From NCBI GenBank assembly GCA_007115995.1, contig SKJI01000033.1:1-45221 (forward strand): 45,221 nucleotides of DNA, read 5' to 3'. The notes beneath the pieces are model-generated. The model did not search any database. It saw only the letters and a program-made list of their open reading frames with translations, and had not been told where the DNA came from. Source of the stretch: a candidate division SR1 bacterium (GTDB taxonomy: Bacteria; Patescibacteriota; Gracilibacteria; Absconditabacterales; Absconditicoccaceae). Both the position numbers and the translations under genes were made by a program. Shown here in pieces: positions 41,992 through 45,221 of the stretch. Within the stretch, counting starts at the first letter, position 1. Each line of letters begins with the position of its first letter.

Positions 41992-43191
41992 AGTTTAGAA
42001 AAGAATATAAATCAGGTAAATTGTACTGATTCTTTAATCAATAACAATACCATCAAAATTTTTTTTGAGAAGTATTCTTCTCTCTTTGCTCAACAAAAAA
42101 AAATATATTGTGCAGTATCTTGATGACCAGATAGTATGTCTTTGTGTCACATACTTACAGAAAAATTTTGAAAAGATCGTATCATAATACTTCATTTTGA
42201 TCATAATGCTAGAAAATGATCACATTGAGATATACAAGTAATTCAAACACACTTTCCTAATCACACTATAATTTCAGAAAAAGCTATAATTCCATGAGCA
42301 AACGAAACGCAATTTAGAAAACAAAGACTTTCTTTTTATAAAAACAATACTCCTCAATGATCAGTAATTTGTACTGGACATACTCTTTCTCATCGTATAG
42401 AAACGACACTTATGAATACATATAAATGATCTTCTTTCTCTTGATTATATGGTATAAGAGAAAAATCACATCTTATTAGTCGTCTTTTTTTTCGTCCATT
42501 ACTTTGAGTAACTAAAAATGAAATTTTAGAATTTTGTCATTCTTTTTCTATTCCTTACTGTATTGATCAGACAAACTTTGATATTACTTATACTCTTAGA
42601 AATAAAATTAGAGACAAAATTAAAAAATATGATAATATAGATCAAAATTTTACACCTTTTTACACTTTTTTTGACACCTTAATCGACAAAACTCTATATA
42701 ATAATATTTGAATATGTAATAATCCATGGCAGATCACCATTTATTCTGTCCGTGTTGATAGTCACTTTTGTTTGCAGGTAGTGCACCATATTTTGCATAT
42801 ATCATGAGCCTCAAAAGATTTTAATGAGCAGCTTTATAGTATAATACAGCATAAAAAACAAACTACTCTTTTTTATAAGTGACGAAATTATTGTATTCAT
42901 CATTGAATCGTATATATGCTTAAATGACCACATATGTTTTGGCAAAAGAAGAAGTATTTACTTTCTGTGCGTGAAGCATGTGTGTTTTTTGGTATAAAAT
43001 GAAATTGATTATGAAAAATTCGTTTTTTTACTCCATGAATAACATGTTTCTGATCTTCTACAAAAATAAAAAAGATGTTTAATTCATATAAAATTCCTGT
43101 TTTTTATAGAAATATTTTACCAATATTTTGAAATAAAAAGGACTATAAAGAATTTCTTCACACACTTTCAAAATCTCGTCAATTTCGATAG
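41980..43191 (+). CDS. tilS: tRNA(Ile)-lysidine synthase
   Basis: A 403-residue N-type ATP pyrophosphatase that makes lysidine at C34 of tRNA-Ile(CAU). PP-loop CAVSGGPDSMSL (SGGPDS at residues 47-52; both Gly are TGA), then HFDHNARKGSHGD, ICTGHTLSHRIETTLM (the family has HxxDDQxETxL; here His-Arg-Ile replaces the acidic pair), ISRLFFRPLLGVTK and a C-terminal half that is weakly conserved (FFGIKGNG, IRFFTPG). The start ATG 41980 lies within a palindrome shared with the divergent DUF177-like gene; no other good start exists before the P-loop. A word cluster falls in the gene at 42647-42680. Confidence 0.92.
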
Positions 43192-43258
43192 TGAAAATTT
43201 GACATTTTAAAAAAATTTTACTATACTTAGAGTATGTAATTTTTAATTATTCAAAGCT

Positions 43259-43450
43259 ATGATGACAGATATATATTCTTGATGATCTCAAAAAAAACGT
43301 ATACCACATCATGTTCTTAAAAAGCAAATAAAGCAACTTGTTGAATCGTATAAAAAATGAGATTCTATAAAAGAAAAAGCAAAAAAATACCAAGAGAAAG
43401 AAGCCGGGTTTGCAGAAAAAATGCTAGAAAAAAGTCTTGATGACTTATAG
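43259..43450 (+). CDS. Small basic helical protein, unknown
   Basis: A 63-residue, highly charged protein (KKRIPHHVLKKQIKQLVESYKK, then KEKAKKYQEKEAGFAEKMLEK), almost surely helical. It starts 67 bases after tilS; two ATG codons in tandem (43259, 43262) can serve. One odd codon, GGG for Gly, stands beside several TGA. No family is recognised. Confidence 0.6.
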
Positions 43451-43567
43451 GACAATTGATTGTTTAAAAATAAATTATTCTGCTTTGTTTATCAACAATA
43501 AGAACCTAATAGAATTCATTGAGCTCTGTAGAATATAACTATACATTTACTATCTTACTAAATTATA

Positions 43568-43981
43568 ATGAGTGATTTACAAACACAAGTAAAAACTAAA
43601 CTTCCAGAAGACCTTCACGATTTAGCATTAAAGTTTACTATTCCTTTAGATTTTTTTGAGGATGATCTTGAAATAATTGTTTTGATATTACGTTCAAAAT
43701 CGATTGATACTCATGATGAGAAGCAAAACTGGTTTAATTTATTGATGATGATGAATGCTGATCAGATAGAAAAATTAAGACAGATTTTAATCAAAGAAAA
43801 AAATAAACTAGAAGAGATTGAAAATAAGTATCAAACAAAGAAAAAGGAGTTAAGGGACAAGTATTTAAATCACTGGGAAGAGGAGTGATACATTAAGAAG
43901 GTAAATACTATAAAAGAAAAAGAATCGGAGGTTGAGCAAAAAGAAAAAGAGGAGGCAGATAATCTTCTATTAAATTTATAA
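43568..43981 (+). CDS. Coiled-coil protein, CPR-conserved type, next to pilin gene
   Basis: A 137-residue protein. An N-terminal globular segment (KLPEDLHDLALKFTIPLDFFEDDLEIIVLILRSK) is followed by NWFNLLMMMNADQIEKLRQILIKEKNKLEEIE and a long Glu/Lys coiled coil to the end. The D-E-K-x-x-W-F-x-L-L-x-x-M-x-x-x-Q-I-E-K-L-R pattern resembles small proteins often seen in CPR genomes near pilus or secretion genes; I base this on memory of the pattern, not a search. The only Gly codon is TGA at 43886. Nine bases separate it from the pilin-like gene. Confidence 0.65.
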
Positions 43982-43990
43982 CCATTATCA

Positions 43991-44458
43991 ATGAGATTGT
44001 TTTTATGAGTATTATTAATGATATTTACATTCAGTATAGTGCCAACTGAAGTATTTTCTGCACCACCAAACGATTGGTTGAGAGATGTATATAGACTTTC
44101 ACACAATCCTCCTTGATGATGAACAGGAGATCCATATTCATCTGAAATTGAAGCGCATCAAATGTTTAATTCTCGTTTATGATTTAATATTTGATGACCC
44201 GAATCATGAAGTTGAGTAAGAGATTCTGTGTTTGTCCGTTTTGCTAGATTTTTGATGAGAATAGGAGTAATGTTATCAATTCCTATATTATTGTTTGGTG
44301 CAATTAAAGTTATGTTGTCATTATGAGACACATGAAAACTTATTGAATCATTAAAGCTTGTTTGAAAATTAATTTTATGACTGTTATTATTTCTTTCAAG
44401 TGTGATGATAATATTTATTTTAACTTCTCTTACTCGTAGTGCTTTACCTGATATTTAA
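43991..44458 (+). CDS. VirB2/TrbC-like type IV secretion pilin subunit
   Basis: A 155-residue protein. A signal peptide (LFLGVLLMIFTFSIV, predicted cut near VFS/APP) is followed by ~60 polar, Gly-rich residues and two close hydrophobic helices (VMLSIPILLFGAIKVMLSLGD and LVGKLILGLLLFLSSVMIIFILTSL) with the short GDTGKLIE loop between. That double-helix pattern with a GD loop is typical of VirB2/TrbC-like proteins of type IV secretion systems, widespread in CPR. Other secretion genes would lie beyond the window. Confidence 0.65.
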
Positions 44459-44461
44459 TCT

Positions 44462-45221
44462 ATATGATAAAGAAGACGCATAATGTTTGGCCAGTATTTA
44501 AAGTGATATTAGGAGTAATAGCAATATTTTTTTTCATTTTTTGATTTGTTTCTGCTGATGATGTATGTCTTCTTCCTCATGAATTTACACAATCACAAAA
44601 TGCACAATTACAAGATTATTTTATTCAAAACTCGCTATTATTAGATCATTTTGATAGTGAGTTTTTGGTTATTGAAATGGTGCTAGACACTTGTTCTCAT
44701 AATATAGTTATGGCTCATTGGATTAATAGTGACGAAGATTTTCAAGCGAGAACAAGCGATGAAGCTACATGTGACTATATTGCTCTGACGCAAGAATGAA
44801 GACTAACACAATGGGTAAATAAAATATGATGACCTGAAACTTATGTGTGAGAACGTTCTCATCAATTATTGGAACAGAATTTTTTTGAATTTCCTACTCA
44901 TTTTTGAGCAGAACCATTATATGCTACTCCAACGTTTTATATAATTAACCGTCAATGAGAACTTGTAACAACAAAAATTTGAGAGATTCCTTCATTGTTT
45001 TATGAAGTTTGTTTGGACTGAAGAATTTGTTCAGAGAGTAATGTGGGTATCTGACATAATGAGTGATGAACTGCTTGAATATTGAGTTGTTTAACATGAT
45101 ATTGAGACTGAGATGATTGAGACTGAGATGATTGAGACTGAGATGATTGAGACTGAGATGATTGAGACTGAGATGATTGAGACTGAGATGATTGAGACTG
45201 AGATGATTGAGACTGAGATGA
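44462..45221 (+). CDS. Exported protein with thioredoxin-like part and (GDGDD)n tail (runs off the edge)
   Basis: At least 253 residues, incomplete at the right end. The N-terminal helix VILGVIAIFFFIFGFVSA is a signal or anchor. The middle region has TPTFYIINRQGELVTTKIGEIP, which looks like the cis-Pro half of a thioredoxin fold, but the classical CxxC active site is not seen; Cys are found in VLDTCSHN, ATCDY, EVCLDGRICSE and LSCLTG. From residue 214 the protein becomes (Gly-Asp-Gly-Asp-Asp)n, coded by exact 15-base repeats in which two of five codons are TGA. It starts four bases after the pilin-like gene and is probably in the same operon. Confidence 0.7.
45101..45221 (+). repeat. Tandem repeat, 15-bp unit, at least 8 exact copies
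   Basis: The unit ATTGAGACTGAGATG is repeated eight times without a change and one base of a ninth remains at the edge. The unit is a multiple of three, so copy changes keep the frame and alter only the length of the Gly-Asp tail. Confidence 0.98.

Noticed and set aside
1-45221. Widespread pseudogenes or frameshifts
   Set aside because: All apparent breaks are TGA codons in otherwise intact frames; read as Gly the proteins are full length.
45101-45221. CRISPR array
   Set aside because: The 15-bp units are adjacent with no spacers and keep an open frame; it is a coding tandem repeat.

Overview
The window reads as chromosomal DNA of a Candidate Phyla Radiation bacterium that decodes UGA as glycine (genetic code 25, known from Absconditabacteria/SR1 and Gracilibacteria). 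In the standard code almost every gene is broken into fragments. When TGA is read as Gly, about 37 long, closely packed genes appear, and TGA falls on invariant glycines: the P-loops of EF-G, RadA, MurD and the ABC transporter, the SGGxDS motif of TilS, and the lipobox glycine of a lipoprotein. Coordinates below use TAA and TAG as the only stops. The DNA is AT-rich, Shine-Dalgarno sites are mostly weak, and envelope genes suit a one-membrane cell (LysM/CHAP protein, class A PBP, MurD, MurG, lipoprotein adaptor). The sequence alone does not decide between the two phyla.

Layout. 0-4.3 kb, minus strand: possible gene start at the edge, CYTH protein, small membrane protein, fusA (EF-G), gatC. 4.4-13 kb, plus strand: murD, an acetolactate-synthase-type TPP enzyme, cyclophilin, a DsbB/BdbC-like protein, an NDH-2-like flavoprotein, rnhB, a membrane-anchored protein and an ABC exporter, closed by def on the minus strand. 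13.7-19.1 kb: tRNA-Ser, LysM-coiled-coil-CHAP protein, class A PBP. 19.1-22.5 kb: methyltransferase and DEDDy exonuclease (minus), diverging from a membrane-fused spermidine-synthase-like protein. 22.6-28 kb: AbrB-like regulator, RND adaptor and RND pump. 28.3-31.7 kb: peptidoglycan-binding/LRR protein, CHAD protein, radA.

31.7-45.2 kb: murG, tRNA-Val, a methyltransferase gene with no TGA codon (likely foreign), comF, an oddly ordered glycosyltransferase with rsmI, tRNA-Cys, a sugar-nucleotide pair (NDP-sugar transferase, galU), comM, a DUF177/YceD-like protein head-to-head with tilS, then a gene set with a VirB2-like pilin subunit and an exported protein that enters a (GDGDD)n tract at the window edge.

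Three features cut across the genes. A family of ~155-bp intergenic elements with imperfect terminal inverted repeats has four full copies and two remnants, usually just downstream of stop codons. Clusters of TGTAAA/TGTACA/TGTCAA-type words occur only in the part from 31.7 kb onward, in spacers and inside genes. The tilS and DUF177 start codons share one 12-bp palindrome. No CRISPR array, transposase, rRNA gene or complete defence system was seen; the best candidates for something undescribed are the 155-bp family, the word clusters, the permuted glycosyltransferase and the UGA-dependent Gly-Asp tract.
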